DNA of 64,000 nucleotides. Origin: Clostridia bacterium (GTDB lineage: Bacteria > Bacillota > Clostridia > Christensenellales > CAG-138). Below are positions 40,757 to 49,363 of this stretch, in pieces (position 1 is the first letter of the stretch; the number at the start of each line of letters is the position of its first letter). The position numbers were made by a program, and so were the translations under genes. The DNA lies in assembly GCA_030526425.1 (NCBI GenBank), contig JAUNCT010000002.1:64001-128000 (forward strand). The letters run 5' to 3'. Under the pieces are notes generated by a model. That model was not told the DNA's origin and did no database searches. It was given only the letters and a program-made list of their open reading frames with translations.

Positions 40757-42299
40757 GCAAAGCCTCCCTGATCTCTTCTTCGGACATATGCTTGACGCCG
40801 AGCATGTAGAAACCGAGCTCGTCCTCGGTCAGATGCTTCACATCCGGGAAGTAGCCGTTGATCTTGCCGCCGTGCATGACGATCATGGAATCGGAAAGGC
40901 TCATGATCTCCGCAAGGTCCGCGGAAATGAGGATGATCGCCTTGCCCTGGTCGCGCATGTCGACCATGCGGCTGCGGACGAATTCCGCCGCGCCGACGTC
41001 GATGCCGCGCGTCGGCTGGTCGGAAATGATGAGGTCGGAGTGCGAGGTGAACTCACGCGCGACGACGACCTTCTGCACGTTGCCGCCCGAAAGCATGCCG
41101 ACGAGCTGCTTGTCGCTGTCGCACAGCACGCGGTATTCGTCGACCCATGCGGTCGTGTCCTGTGCGATCGCCTTCTCGTCGAGCATCACGCCCTTGTTGT
41201 ACTTCGGGTCGTCCATCTTGTCGGCGACCATGTTGTCGCGGATGGACATGTTCAGCGCGCAGCCGTAAACGTTGCGGTCCTCGGGGATGTGCACCATGCC
41301 GTTCTTGCGGAGGGTGCGGATATCCATCTCGCGGACTTCCTTGCCGTTGAGCTTGATCGAGCCGTAGTTGTACTTCGCAAGGCCCGTGATGACGTCGATG
41401 AGCTCGCGCTGACCGTTGCCCTCGACGCCCGCGATGCCGACGATCTCGCCGCGGCGCACGGAGAAGGAGACGCCGTCGACCTTCTTTTTGCCCGCCTCGT
41501 TGTAGACCGTGAGGTCCTTGACGGTGAGCACGTTCTCGCCGGGCTTCGCGGGCTCCTTCGGGATGTTCAGGTCGACGTCGACGCCGACCATGTGGCGGGA
41601 GATATCCGCCTCGGTGACGTCCGCGATGTTCCACACGCCGATGGTCTTGCCGCGCTTGATGACCGTGACGCGGTCGCACAGTTCCTTGACCTCGTTGAGC
41701 TTATGCGAAATGAAGATGATCGTGCAGCCGGAATCGCGCAGGTTCTTGAGCTGAACGAACAGCTCGCGCGTTTCCTGCGGGGTCAAAACCGCGGTCGGCT
41801 CGTCGAGGATGAGGATCTCGCAGCCCTTGACGAGCGCCTTGACGATCTCCACCTTCTGCTTGACGCCGACGGAAAGGTCCTGGATCTCCGCGAGCGGATT
41901 GATATTGAAGCCGTACTTTTCGCAGCATGCCTGCGTCATCTCGACGGCCTTCTGTTTATCGAAAACCAACCCCTTGGTCGGTTCAATTCCCAATGTCACG
42001 TTTTCGGCCACCGTCAGCGACGGGACCTGCATGAAGTGCTGGTGCACCATACCGATGCCCGCTTTGATGGCGTCGGACGGCGAGTTCAGATGTTTTTCGA
42101 CGCCGTTGATGATGATCTTGCCCTCATCCGGCTGTTCGATGCCGAAGAGCATTTTCATCAACGTGGTTTTACCCGCGCCGTTTTCACCGCAAATGGCGTG
42201 GATCTCACCCTTTTTCGCGGAAAAATTAACCTTATTGTTTGCGATGATGCCGTTGTTGTAGATCTTGGTAACATCCTGCATCACAAGATAATTTTCCAT
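40749..42299 (-). CDS. Nucleoside ABC transporter ATPase, tandem (NupO/YufO-like)
   Basis: 516 aa with two ABC domains. First: Walker A GENGAGKTT, signature LSVGVKQKVEIVKAL (slightly off), Walker B LILDEPTAVL. Second: Walker A replaced by GVEGNGQRE, signature LSGGNVQKVVVARE and LIISDQPTRGID. The degenerate second Walker A is normal for CUT2 and nucleoside importers (RbsA, YufO). It powers the two permeases. It lies 99 bp after the binding protein gene, past a hairpin. Confidence 0.92.
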   Translation of the reverse strand: MENYLVMQDVTKIYNNGIIANNKVNFSAKKGEIHAICGENGAGKTTLMKMLFGIEQPDEGKIIINGVEKHLNSPSDAIKAGIGMVHQHFMQVPSLTVAENVTLGIEPTKGLVFDKQKAVEMTQACCEKYGFNINPLAEIQDLSVGVKQKVEIVKALVKGCEILILDEPTAVLTPQETRELFVQLKNLRDSGCTIIFISHKLNEVKELCDRVTVIKRGKTIGVWNIADVTEADISRHMVGVDVDLNIPKEPAKPGENVLTVKDLTVYNEAGKKKVDGVSFSVRRGEIVGIAGVEGNGQRELIDVITGLAKYNYGSIKLNGKEVREMDIRTLRKNGMVHIPEDRNVYGCALNMSIRDNMVADKMDDPKYNKGVMLDEKAIAQDTTAWVDEYRVLCDSDKQLVGMLSGGNVQKVVVAREFTSHSDLIISDQPTRGIDVGAAEFVRSRMVDMRDQGKAIILISADLAEIMSLSDSMIVMHGGKINGYFPDVKHLTEDELGFYMLGVKHMSEEEIREALHE

Positions 42300-42325
42300 A
42301 ACCCTTGTTTCCCTTCTGAAAAATC

Positions 42326-42355
42326 ATTGCCTCCGGCACGAATGCCGGAGGCAAT
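42326..42355 (-). terminator. Hairpin between BMP-family binding protein and ATPase genes
   Basis: Perfect 13-base arms ATTGCCTCCGGCA and complement, loop CGAA (TTCG in the transcript). No strong T run on the minus strand (TGATTTTTC follows), so partial termination that favours the binding protein. Confidence 0.8.
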
Positions 42356-42398
42356 TCCGTTACCCTTTGGGTTTCGATTCAGTTGTTGAATGCGAAGC

Positions 42399-43427
42399 TC
42401 AGAAAGCGGTGTTGACAACGATCGCGCCGGAAGCGATGTCGGCCTTGATCTGCTCGATCTTGGCCATCTGCTCCGCACTGAACACGGCGTTGGTGGTGGA
42501 GGTCACAGCTGCGCCGACGTAGTCGCCGTCGAGACCGAGACGGTAGTTCTGACCGTACTCGAGCGTGCCTTCGATCGCCTTCTTCGCGGTGTCATAGAAG
42601 CCGCGGTTGACGTTCTTGGTCATGGAAGTGATGATCTTCGCGGCCTTTTCGGTCTGACCGACGGACTCGAAGTAAGCACCCTGGTCACCGTCGACGCCGA
42701 TGGCGTAGACATCACCGCACTCGATCGCAGCTTCGAACACGCCGAGGCCCGCGGAACCGCCGCAAGCGAAGACGACGTCGACGCCCTGAGAGTAGGAAGC
42801 GGTCGCAACGTCCTTGCCCTTGGAAGAATCGGAGAAGGAGTTCATCCAGGTCAGCTCGCAGTTGATGTCGGGGTTGATCGCCGCAGCACCCTGCTTGTAG
42901 CCCTCATAGAAGTCGTTGAGGACGATGTTGGACATACCGCCGCAGAAGGAGATGTGGCCGGACTTGGAAGCCATAGCCGCCATCGCGCCGACGACGTAGG
43001 AACCTTCGTTCTGCTTGAACAGCAGGGAGAGGACGTTCTCACGCGGGTTCGCTTCGAAGTCCCACTGCTCATCGTAGAACCAAACCTTCTGATCCGGATA
43101 TTCCGCGGTCAGTTCGGCGGTCATCTCGAGCATGTCATAGGTACCGACGATGATGACATCGTACTCTTCCGCCATGAACACGTTCTCCAGCTGGCTCTTC
43201 CAGGTGGTGTCGTCGTAGGTGAACTCGAGGCAGGTCGCTTCGACCTTGTCACCGAAATCACGGTTGATCCATTCCATACCTTCGCTGCCGGAATCGAAGA
43301 AGGACTTGTCGCCCTTCGTACCGTTGATGCAGTAGACGATCTTCATCTTGTCGTCTGCGGCAAAGCCGGTGCTTACCATTCCGAGGACCATGAGTGCAAC
43401 GAGGATCAGAGATACGATTTTCTTCAT
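42399..43427 (-). CDS. BMP-family nucleoside-binding protein
   Basis: 342 aa. Signal peptide at 1-23 (MKKIVSLILVALMVLGMVST, cut near FAADD). As in the OppA-like protein there is no lipobox Cys. The mature part shows the BMP/PBP1 features: KIVYCINGTKGDKSFFDSGSEGM, QNEGSYVVGAMAAMASKSGHISFCGG, VFACGGSAGLGVFEAA and IGVDGDQG. BMP proteins (PnrA, BmpA, NupN) bind purine and pyrimidine nucleosides. It heads the importer, 48 bp after the ADP-ribosylglycohydrolase-like gene. Confidence 0.9.
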   Translation of the reverse strand: MKKIVSLILVALMVLGMVSTGFAADDKMKIVYCINGTKGDKSFFDSGSEGMEWINRDFGDKVEATCLEFTYDDTTWKSQLENVFMAEEYDVIIVGTYDMLEMTAELTAEYPDQKVWFYDEQWDFEANPRENVLSLLFKQNEGSYVVGAMAAMASKSGHISFCGGMSNIVLNDFYEGYKQGAAAINPDINCELTWMNSFSDSSKGKDVATASYSQGVDVVFACGGSAGLGVFEAAIECGDVYAIGVDGDQGAYFESVGQTEKAAKIITSMTKNVNRGFYDTAKKAIEGTLEYGQNYRLGLDGDYVGAAVTSTTNAVFSAEQMAKIEQIKADIASGAIVVNTAF

Positions 43428-43474
43428 TTGATCTTCCTCCTGTTATTTTATGAAAATGCTCTCTACGGCATTTT

Positions 43475-44863
43475 TCATCTGAGTGAAAGCGCGACCTCTT
43501 GGGTCAGCTCCGCGAGCCCCCGGATCGACAGCTTCTTGAGCCCGCGCACATAGGTGATGAGCTCGTCGCCGAAGGGTTCCTTCCAATACGCGGGGATCGC
43601 GTCCGGTCCGGAGATCGTTCCGATCGCGGTCATGATCTGTGCCGCGTTGCAATCCACGTCCTGTCCGCAGCCGCCGCAAGCCGACAGCGTCTTTTCGAAA
43701 TCGCCGTTGCCGTACCACAGCGCGATGACCTCCGCGCAGGCGTTCGGATACGCGTGGATCCAGTTGTATTTGATGTATTTCTCTTCGCACGGCTGCCACG
43801 CGTCCGCGTAGTTGTCGTGCGTGCGGCACTGTTCGAGCGCGAAACGGACGACCGTGCCGTACTCGCTGTCCGCGGGGATCAGCCCGATGCAGGTCTCGAG
43901 GATCTTCCTCACGTCGCTTTCCGCGAAGCTCATCGAAACGAGCAGGGCGTTGAAGACCTCGCCGAGGATACCGTTGCGCGCGTGGGAGATCGATGCGTCC
44001 ATCCATGCGCAGCGCGCCGCTTCCCTGAGGTTGCCCGGGTACAGCTGCCCGCAGATCGCGCCGCGCATCTGCGCGCCGATCCACTCGCTGAAGGGGTTGT
44101 GGAAGCTGCCCGACTCCGGCGGCAGGATGCCGCACTTCAGGTGGTTGAGCGCCCACTCCTCTGCCGACCAGCCGGTGGGGATGCGGCTCGTCCACTCGTT
44201 CGCGATGTCGAGCGCCGTCGTCGCCTTGCCGTGCTCCTTGTAAGCCAGAAGCAGGGCAAGCTCGTAAGTGTTGTCGTCGTTGTAGGTGTTGGGTTTGCGG
44301 ACGTAGCGGGTGAGCTCGCCGCCGTATTTTTGCTTGATGGCGCGCCCCGTATAACCTTCGATGCAGGTGCCGTACGCACCGCCCACGATCTGCGCGAGCC
44401 AACCGGCGTAGTAAGCGTCGCCCTTGGCGGCGATGTCCACTTCAAACGACGGGAACTCCGTCACGCGGTCGTAATCTTCGAAGGTATCGTAAAAGGTCTG
44501 CTGCCAGTAAGGATGTGTTTCGTCTTTCTTTGCGGAATAGCAGGCGTTGAAGATCGCCTGTTCGTATTTGTGCATCGCGACCGTGTCGCCGGAATCGCAT
44601 GCGGCAAGACCTTGTTCCAAAAGCCATTCGCTGTTTTCGACGATGAGACCTTTGTTCTCGGTCGCCTGCACGGCGGCGGTGCAGATGGATTCTTCGGCTC
44701 TCGAACCCGGCACGCGGGAATGGAAGTGCAGCTTCGCCAGCGCGTCCTGCGCCTGTTCGGGCGCATTGTTCTGTTCCTCCCAAAATACCTCGTTGTCGTC
44801 CTGCAGGTAGCAAGGCACGGCGTTTTGTATGATGTCTCGTTCGCGCTCCCAGGCTTTTTTCAT
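43475..44863 (-). CDS. ADP-ribosylglycohydrolase-fold protein
   Basis: 462 aa. The last 300 residues have the ADP-ribosylglycohydrolase (DraG/ARH) helical fold: VGGAYGTCIEGYTGRAIKQKYGG, TYNDDNTYELALLLAY at the usual metal site (TDDT in most members) and CGQDVDCNAAQIMTAIGTISG in place of GGDTDTNAA. It keeps Asp residues at the Mg positions but the motifs are modified. The first 130 residues are an extra domain with repeated TAVQATENKGLIVENSEW. It heads the nucleoside importer operon, so it may free ribosyl units from ADP-ribose-like or ribosylated compounds. AAGGAAAG precedes the ATG at 44863. Function is inferred from context. Confidence 0.8.
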   Translation of the reverse strand: MKKAWERERDIIQNAVPCYLQDDNEVFWEEQNNAPEQAQDALAKLHFHSRVPGSRAEESICTAAVQATENKGLIVENSEWLLEQGLAACDSGDTVAMHKYEQAIFNACYSAKKDETHPYWQQTFYDTFEDYDRVTEFPSFEVDIAAKGDAYYAGWLAQIVGGAYGTCIEGYTGRAIKQKYGGELTRYVRKPNTYNDDNTYELALLLAYKEHGKATTALDIANEWTSRIPTGWSAEEWALNHLKCGILPPESGSFHNPFSEWIGAQMRGAICGQLYPGNLREAARCAWMDASISHARNGILGEVFNALLVSMSFAESDVRKILETCIGLIPADSEYGTVVRFALEQCRTHDNYADAWQPCEEKYIKYNWIHAYPNACAEVIALWYGNGDFEKTLSACGGCGQDVDCNAAQIMTAIGTISGPDAIPAYWKEPFGDELITYVRGLKKLSIRGLAELTQEVALSLR

Positions 44864-44941
44864 AGACGGGCTTTCCTTCTTTCCGGGCGGGTCGATAGCG
44901 GCTTTCTTTGCCGAATTGCTGTTCAATAGAATCTGACTCTA

Positions 44942-44971
44942 ATTGTAAATCCCCGCGCTGTGCAATGTCAA
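44942..44971 (-). promoter_or_regulatory. Promoter of the nucleoside importer operon
   Basis: Perfect -35 TTGACA (44971-44966), 18-base spacer, -10 TACAAT. The ADP-ribosylglycohydrolase-like gene starts about 80 bp downstream. Confidence 0.85.
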
Positions 44972-45029
44972 TCCGCACATGAAAAAAGTCATAGGACGAC
45001 CGAAAAATTTTTGTTCTGCGGCATACAAA

Positions 45030-45056
45030 AAACGGAGGGTGCACGTCCCTCCGTTT
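45030..45056 (-). terminator. Terminator of the galE transcript
   Basis: AAACGGAGGG and CCCTCCGTTT around a 7-base loop, followed by TTTTTTGTATG on the minus strand. It lies after the tandem repeats. Confidence 0.88.
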
Positions 45057-45101
45057 CGGGTTTTGTGTTTGGTGCTTCGGTACCGGAACCGTTATTCCTC
45101 C

Positions 45102-45355
45102 GTATCGTAACCGTTCGGGTTCGCGCTTTGCCGGTTCCGGCTGCCTTGCGACGGTCGTACCCGTCAGTCTTCGGTATCGTAACCGTTCGGGTTCGCGCTC
45201 TGCCGGTTCCGGCTGCCGTGCGCCGGTCGTACCCGTCAGTCTTCGGTATCGTAACCGTTCGGGTTCGCGCTTTGCCGGTTCCGGCTGCCGTGCACCGGTC
45301 GTACCCGTCAGTCTTCGGTATCGTAACCGTTCGGGTTCGCGCTTTGCCAATTCCA
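45102..45355 (-). repeat. 72-bp tandem repeat array at the 3' end of galE
   Basis: Unit starts (plus-strand motif GTATCGTAACCG) at 45102, 45174, 45246 and 45318, so the period is exactly 72 bp. The three downstream units differ from each other at only 2-4 bases. The fourth is the native galE end and matches for the first 31 bases, then fades. In the galE frame every copy encodes SANPNGYDTE and ends in a stop codon: TGA in the galE copy and the next two, TAA in the last. Confidence 0.95.
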
Positions 45356-46330
45356 GCTGTCGCGCACCATGTCGTCGAGACCGTACTCCGCCTTCCAGCC
45401 GAGCTCGTTCGCGCTCTTCTTCGGGTCGGCGTAAACCTCGGCAAGGTCGCCGGGGCGGCGCGGCGCATAGTGCCGCGGGATCTTCACGCCGTTCACGCGC
45501 TCGAACGCTTCGACCATCTCGCGCACGCTCGTGCCCTTGCCGGTGCCGAGGTTGAACACGGAAGTTCCCGTGTGCTCCACCGCGAAGTCGATCGCCGCGA
45601 CGTGACCCTTCGCAAGGTCGACGACGTGCAGGTAATCGCGCACGCCCGTTCCGTCGGGCGTCTCGTAGTCGTTGCCGAAGATCGCCAGTTCCTTCAGCTT
45701 GCCGACGGCGACCTGCGAAATGAAGGGCATCAGGTTGTTCGGGATACCCGAGGGGTCCTCGCCCATGCGTCCCGAGGGATGCGCGCCGACGGGGTTGAAA
45801 TAGCGGAGCAGCACCACCGAAAGCGTCGGGTCCGCCGTTGCGGTGTCCCTGAGGATGCGCTCGCACATGTATTTCGTCCACCCGTAGGGGTTGGTGCAGT
45901 TGCCGGTCTTGCTCGATTCGGAAAGCGGCACCTTGTTGTCTCCGGAATAGACCGTCGCGCTCGAGGAGAAGATGATGTGCTTGACGTTGTGCTTGCGCAT
46001 CGCGTACAGCAGTGCGATCGTCGAGCCGAGGTTGTTGTCGTAGTATTCGAGCGGCTTCGCGACGGACTCGCCCACCGCCTTCAGTCCCGCAAAATGGATC
46101 ACGCAGTCGATCGGCTCCTTCGCGAGGATCTCGTCGAGCTTCTCCGCATCGCGCACATCCGCGTTGTAGAACACGGGCTTCTTGCCCGTCAGCTCCTCGA
46201 CGCGCGCCAGCGCCTTTTCCGAGCTGTTCACGAGGTTGTCGACGACGACCGCCTCATGTCCCCGGTTCAGCAGTTCGAGTACCGTGTGCGAACCGATATA
46301 GCCCGCGCCGCCGGTGACCAAAATACGCAT
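45308..46330 (-). CDS. galE: UDP-glucose 4-epimerase
   Basis: 340 aa extended SDR enzyme that interconverts UDP-glucose and UDP-galactose. N-terminal NAD-binding TGGAGYIGSHTVLELL, active-site YGWTKYMCE (Tyr-x-x-x-Lys, near residue 146), Ser in SSSATVYSG, and ASGRMGEDPSGIPNNLMPF are all present. AAAGGAG precedes the ATG. Its last 24 codons are the source of the 72-bp tandem repeat that fills the 3' untranslated region. It is the last gene of the cysE, cysS, membrane protein, galE group. Confidence 0.95.
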   Translation of the reverse strand: MRILVTGGAGYIGSHTVLELLNRGHEAVVVDNLVNSSEKALARVEELTGKKPVFYNADVRDAEKLDEILAKEPIDCVIHFAGLKAVGESVAKPLEYYDNNLGSTIALLYAMRKHNVKHIIFSSSATVYSGDNKVPLSESSKTGNCTNPYGWTKYMCERILRDTATADPTLSVVLLRYFNPVGAHPSGRMGEDPSGIPNNLMPFISQVAVGKLKELAIFGNDYETPDGTGVRDYLHVVDLAKGHVAAIDFAVEHTGTSVFNLGTGKGTSVREMVEAFERVNGVKIPRHYAPRRPGDLAEVYADPKKSANELGWKAEYGLDDMVRDSWNWQSANPNGYDTED

Positions 46331-46397
46331 AATTCCTGTTCTCCTTTCCGTGTCTTCAAACGAAGGGGAAGCGCACGCTCCCCCTCCCGTTCCGTTC

Positions 46398-47066
46398 TCA
46401 CTTGTCTTCTTCGTCGAAATCGAAGGCGCCCTTCGGGAAGATCGACCCCGGGGCGTTGCCGCCCGAGGAGCCCTTGCCCTGCTGTTGCCGCGCCGCGTTC
46501 TTGTCCACGAACTTGTTGACCGAAACGAACATCGCGACGACGCCCGCCATCGTGATGACCAGCATCACGAGCGAGGTGACGTTCAGCACCTTGTAGCCGA
46601 TGTTCACATTGGGCAGGAAGTCCGTGCGGACGAACGCCTGCGCCTCGACGGAGTAGCCGTACATCTTGTCGCGCAAGTAACCGACGGCGGTGTTGAGCGC
46701 CATGAACAGACCCGTGACCGCGTAGATGATGCGCAGGGTCTTCTTTGCCTGCTCCTCCTTGCCTTCCTTGATGTTCTCGATGGCGAAGAGCTTGCCCTTG
46801 CCCGTGATGCCGCCGATGAGCACGTACACGGACATCGCCAGCATGATCAGGGAGAAGAAACCGCCCGAGAAGATGTTGCCCGCGGGCGTCACGACCGGGG
46901 TCGTGGTCTCCGTTGCGGCCGCGGTCTCCGTTCCCGTCTGCGCGACTGCCGCCGCGTCGGCCGCTGCGGCCTCCGCTCCGGTCGCCACCTCGGTCACCGC
47001 GGCGGGTGCTTCCGCCGGGGCCGCGGGTGCGGCTTCGTTGTCATACAGAAAAAACTTCGCTGTCAT
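46398..47066 (-). CDS. Multi-pass membrane protein of unknown function
   Basis: 222 aa. Residues 10-60 are an Ala/Pro/Thr-rich low-complexity region; three membrane helices follow (about 67-88, 112-128 and 165-185), and the tail is Gln/Gly-rich and acidic (FDFDEEDK). No family recognised. AAAGGAT precedes the ATG, 23 bp after the cysS stop, so it belongs to the T-box-controlled operon. The Ala-rich stretch is not a signal peptide. Confidence 0.75.
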   Translation of the reverse strand: MTAKFFLYDNEAAPAAPAEAPAAVTEVATGAEAAAADAAAVAQTGTETAAATETTTPVVTPAGNIFSGGFFSLIMLAMSVYVLIGGITGKGKLFAIENIKEGKEEQAKKTLRIIYAVTGLFMALNTAVGYLRDKMYGYSVEAQAFVRTDFLPNVNIGYKVLNVTSLVMLVITMAGVVAMFVSVNKFVDKNAARQQQGKGSSGGNAPGSIFPKGAFDFDEEDK

Positions 47067-47088
47067 TGTTCAATATCCTTTCCGGGTC

Positions 47089-48522
47089 TCAAAGCTTCTT
47101 GAGCTTCGCGCCCTGCTTGCTGTCTTCGATGGCAAAGCCCATCTCCTTGAGCTTGTCGCGCAGCGCGTCGGCTTCCGCCCAGTTCTTCGCGGCACGCGCA
47201 GCCTGGCGCCGGTCGAGCAGTTCCAGCGCCTCCGCCGGGAACTCGGCTTCCTTCTTGTGCTGCAACAGACCGAGCACCGAGGTCAGCTCGTCGTAAAGCT
47301 TCTTCGCCGCTTCGGCCGCGTCCTTGCCGCAGGGTTCGGTCACGAAGATGTTGCACGCCTTCGCAAGGTCGAACAGCACGCCGATGGCGTCCGCGGTGTT
47401 GAGGTCGTCGTCCATCGCTTCCTTGAAGCGGTCGCGGATGGTGTCGAGTTCCTTGACGAATTCGGCGTCGCGCCCGGTCGATCCGGAAACGGTCTGTGCC
47501 TCGTCGAGGCGTTCGCGCGCGGTGCGCAGGCGCTGCAGCGCGGTCTCCGCCTGCTGGATGAGCTCGCGGCTGAAGTTGACGGGGTTGCGGTAGTGCACGC
47601 TCAGCATGAACATGCGCACGGCTTCGAGGTCGAACTCCTTGGCGATGTCGCGCACGGTGAAGAAGTTGCCGAGCGACTTGGACATCTTCTGGTTGTTGAC
47701 ATTGATGTAGCCGTTGTGCATCCAGTAGTTGGCGAAGGGCTTGCCCGTTGCCGCTTCGGACTGGGCGATCTCGTTCTCGTGGTGGGGGAAGATCAGGTCC
47801 TGTCCGCCGCCGTGGATATCGAAGGACTCGCCGAGGATGGACATGCTCATCGCACTGCACTCGATGTGCCAGCCCGGGCGGCCCTTGCCCCACGGGGAAT
47901 CCCAGCTCGGTTCACCGGGCTTCGCGCCCTTCCACAAAGCGAAGTCGAGCGGGTCGCGCTTTGCGGCTTCACCGGGATCGAGGCGTTCGGACGCGCCGTT
48001 TTCGAGATCGTCGATGTTCTGACCGGACAGCTTGCCGTAGCCGGGGAAGCTGCGGACGGAGAAGTACACATCGCCCTTCGCGCCGGGGCATTCCTCGGTG
48101 GGCATCGTCTCGCTCGCGGGGTAAGCGTGACCCTTGTCGACAAGGGTCTTGACCAGACCGATGATGTCGTCGATATGCTCGGTCGCGCGCGGGTTGACGG
48201 TCGCGCGCTTGACGCCCAGGGCGTCCGCGTCGGTGTAATATTCCTTGATGAAGCGCTCGGCGACGTCCTTGACGGTCGTGCCCTCTTCGTTGGCGCGCTT
48301 GATCATCTTGTCGTCGATGTCGGTGAAGTTCTGAACGAAGGTCACCTCATAGCCCGAATACTCGAGGTAACGGCGCAGCGTGTCGAAAACGATGAACGGA
48401 CGCGCGTTGCCGATGTGGAAAAAGTTGTAGACCGTCGGACCGCAGGCATACATGCCGATCTTTCCGGGGACGTTCGGCACGAGTTCTTCCTTCTTGCGGG
48501 TCATGGTGTTGTATATCTGCAT
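47089..48522 (-). CDS. cysS: Cysteinyl-tRNA synthetase
   Basis: 477 aa class I synthetase. HIGH-like motif FFHIGNARP with CGPTVY before it, zinc ligands ECSAMS and [10 protein letters not shown], and the KMSKSLGN loop. It charges tRNA-Cys. Downstream of cysE by 51 bp and under the same T-box leader, so it responds to tRNA-Cys charging. The cysE-cysS pair is common in Firmicutes. Confidence 0.96.
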   Translation of the reverse strand: MQIYNTMTRKKEELVPNVPGKIGMYACGPTVYNFFHIGNARPFIVFDTLRRYLEYSGYEVTFVQNFTDIDDKMIKRANEEGTTVKDVAERFIKEYYTDADALGVKRATVNPRATEHIDDIIGLVKTLVDKGHAYPASETMPTEECPGAKGDVYFSVRSFPGYGKLSGQNIDDLENGASERLDPGEAAKRDPLDFALWKGAKPGEPSWDSPWGKGRPGWHIECSAMSMSILGESFDIHGGGQDLIFPHHENEIAQSEAATGKPFANYWMHNGYINVNNQKMSKSLGNFFTVRDIAKEFDLEAVRMFMLSVHYRNPVNFSRELIQQAETALQRLRTARERLDEAQTVSGSTGRDAEFVKELDTIRDRFKEAMDDDLNTADAIGVLFDLAKACNIFVTEPCGKDAAEAAKKLYDELTSVLGLLQHKKEAEFPAEALELLDRRQAARAAKNWAEADALRDKLKEMGFAIEDSKQGAKLKKL

Positions 48523-48573
48523 GTTTCAATACCTCCGTGGTTCTTTCGATTATATCAGTTGCGGGTTCTTGTT

Positions 48574-49326
48574 TCAATCGTTTGCGGGGATGCCCGCGGC
48601 TTCCAGGCGCGCCTCCAGGGCTTTCAGCCGCTCTTCCATCGCGGAGAACTGCTGCGCCACGGGGTCGGGAAGATGCACCTGGTCGAGGTCGACGCCGTCC
48701 TCCCCGCAAGTCATCATGCAGCAGGTGCTGCGGTGCGGGCACGCTTTCGCGTGGGGACATTCGGCGGGCTTTCCGGGGCAATCCTCCGCGTTGCAGATGC
48801 CCATCGGGCAGCGGCGCATGCGCACCACCCTGCCCGGTACGCCGACGACCGTCGCATAGGGGGGCACCTCGCTGAGCACCACCGCGCCCGCGCCGATCTT
48901 CGCATGGTCGCCCACCGTGAAGGGACCGAGCACCGCGCTGCCCGCGCTGATGGTCACGTTGTTGCCGATGGTGGGGTGGCGCTTGCCGGTGATCTTGCCC
49001 GTACCGCCGAGCGTCGCACCCTGATAGATCGTGCAGTCGTCCCCGATGACGCAGGTCTCGCCGATGACCACGCCGCAGGCATGGTCGATGAACAGGCGCC
49101 GCCCGATCGTCGCGCCGGGGTGGATATCCACGCCCGTTTTCCGCCGGCAGCGGTCGGAGATCATCCGCGCGATGGTCGTATGTCCCTTGAGATACCACTT
49201 GTGCGCCCTGCGGTAGGCGCGCACGGCATGGAACCCGGGGTAGCAGAAATAGACCTCGAGCGCGCTCTTCGCCGCGGGGTCGCGGTCGAGCACGCATTGG
49301 ATGTCTTCTTTCAGGGTCTCGAACAT
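48574..49326 (-). CDS. cysE: Serine O-acetyltransferase with Cys-rich tail
   Basis: 250 aa. Left-handed beta-helix acetyltransferase of the short (EpsC) type that makes O-acetylserine, the first committed step of cysteine synthesis. IDHACGVVIGETCVIGDDCTIYQGATLGGTGK and KRHPTIGNNVTISAGSAVLG contain the catalytic His and the hexapeptide repeats. Residues 175-215 form an unusual extension with about ten cysteines (CPMGICNAEDC ... CPHAKACPHRSTCCMMTC), followed by a coiled coil (SAMEERLKALEARLEAAG). CGGAGG precedes the ATG. It is the first gene after the T-box. Confidence 0.92.
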   Translation of the reverse strand: MFETLKEDIQCVLDRDPAAKSALEVYFCYPGFHAVRAYRRAHKWYLKGHTTIARMISDRCRRKTGVDIHPGATIGRRLFIDHACGVVIGETCVIGDDCTIYQGATLGGTGKITGKRHPTIGNNVTISAGSAVLGPFTVGDHAKIGAGAVVLSEVPPYATVVGVPGRVVRMRRCPMGICNAEDCPGKPAECPHAKACPHRSTCCMMTCGEDGVDLDQVHLPDPVAQQFSAMEERLKALEARLEAAGIPAND

Positions 49327-49363
49327 TTGTTTCCTCCGTTGTTTCGGTTTTCCAAAAGAAAAA

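Noticed and set aside
45102..45355. Array-like tandem repeats considered as CRISPR.
   Set aside because: There are no unique spacers; the units are contiguous, 72 bp, and derive from the galE end. No cas genes are near.
44442..45881. Long open frames crossing the galE repeats (Arg/Pro-rich repeat peptides such as AKREPERLRYRRLTGTT).
   Set aside because: The frame stays open because the unit is a multiple of three and lacks stops in that phase. There is no start with a ribosome binding site and it overlaps galE and the next gene.
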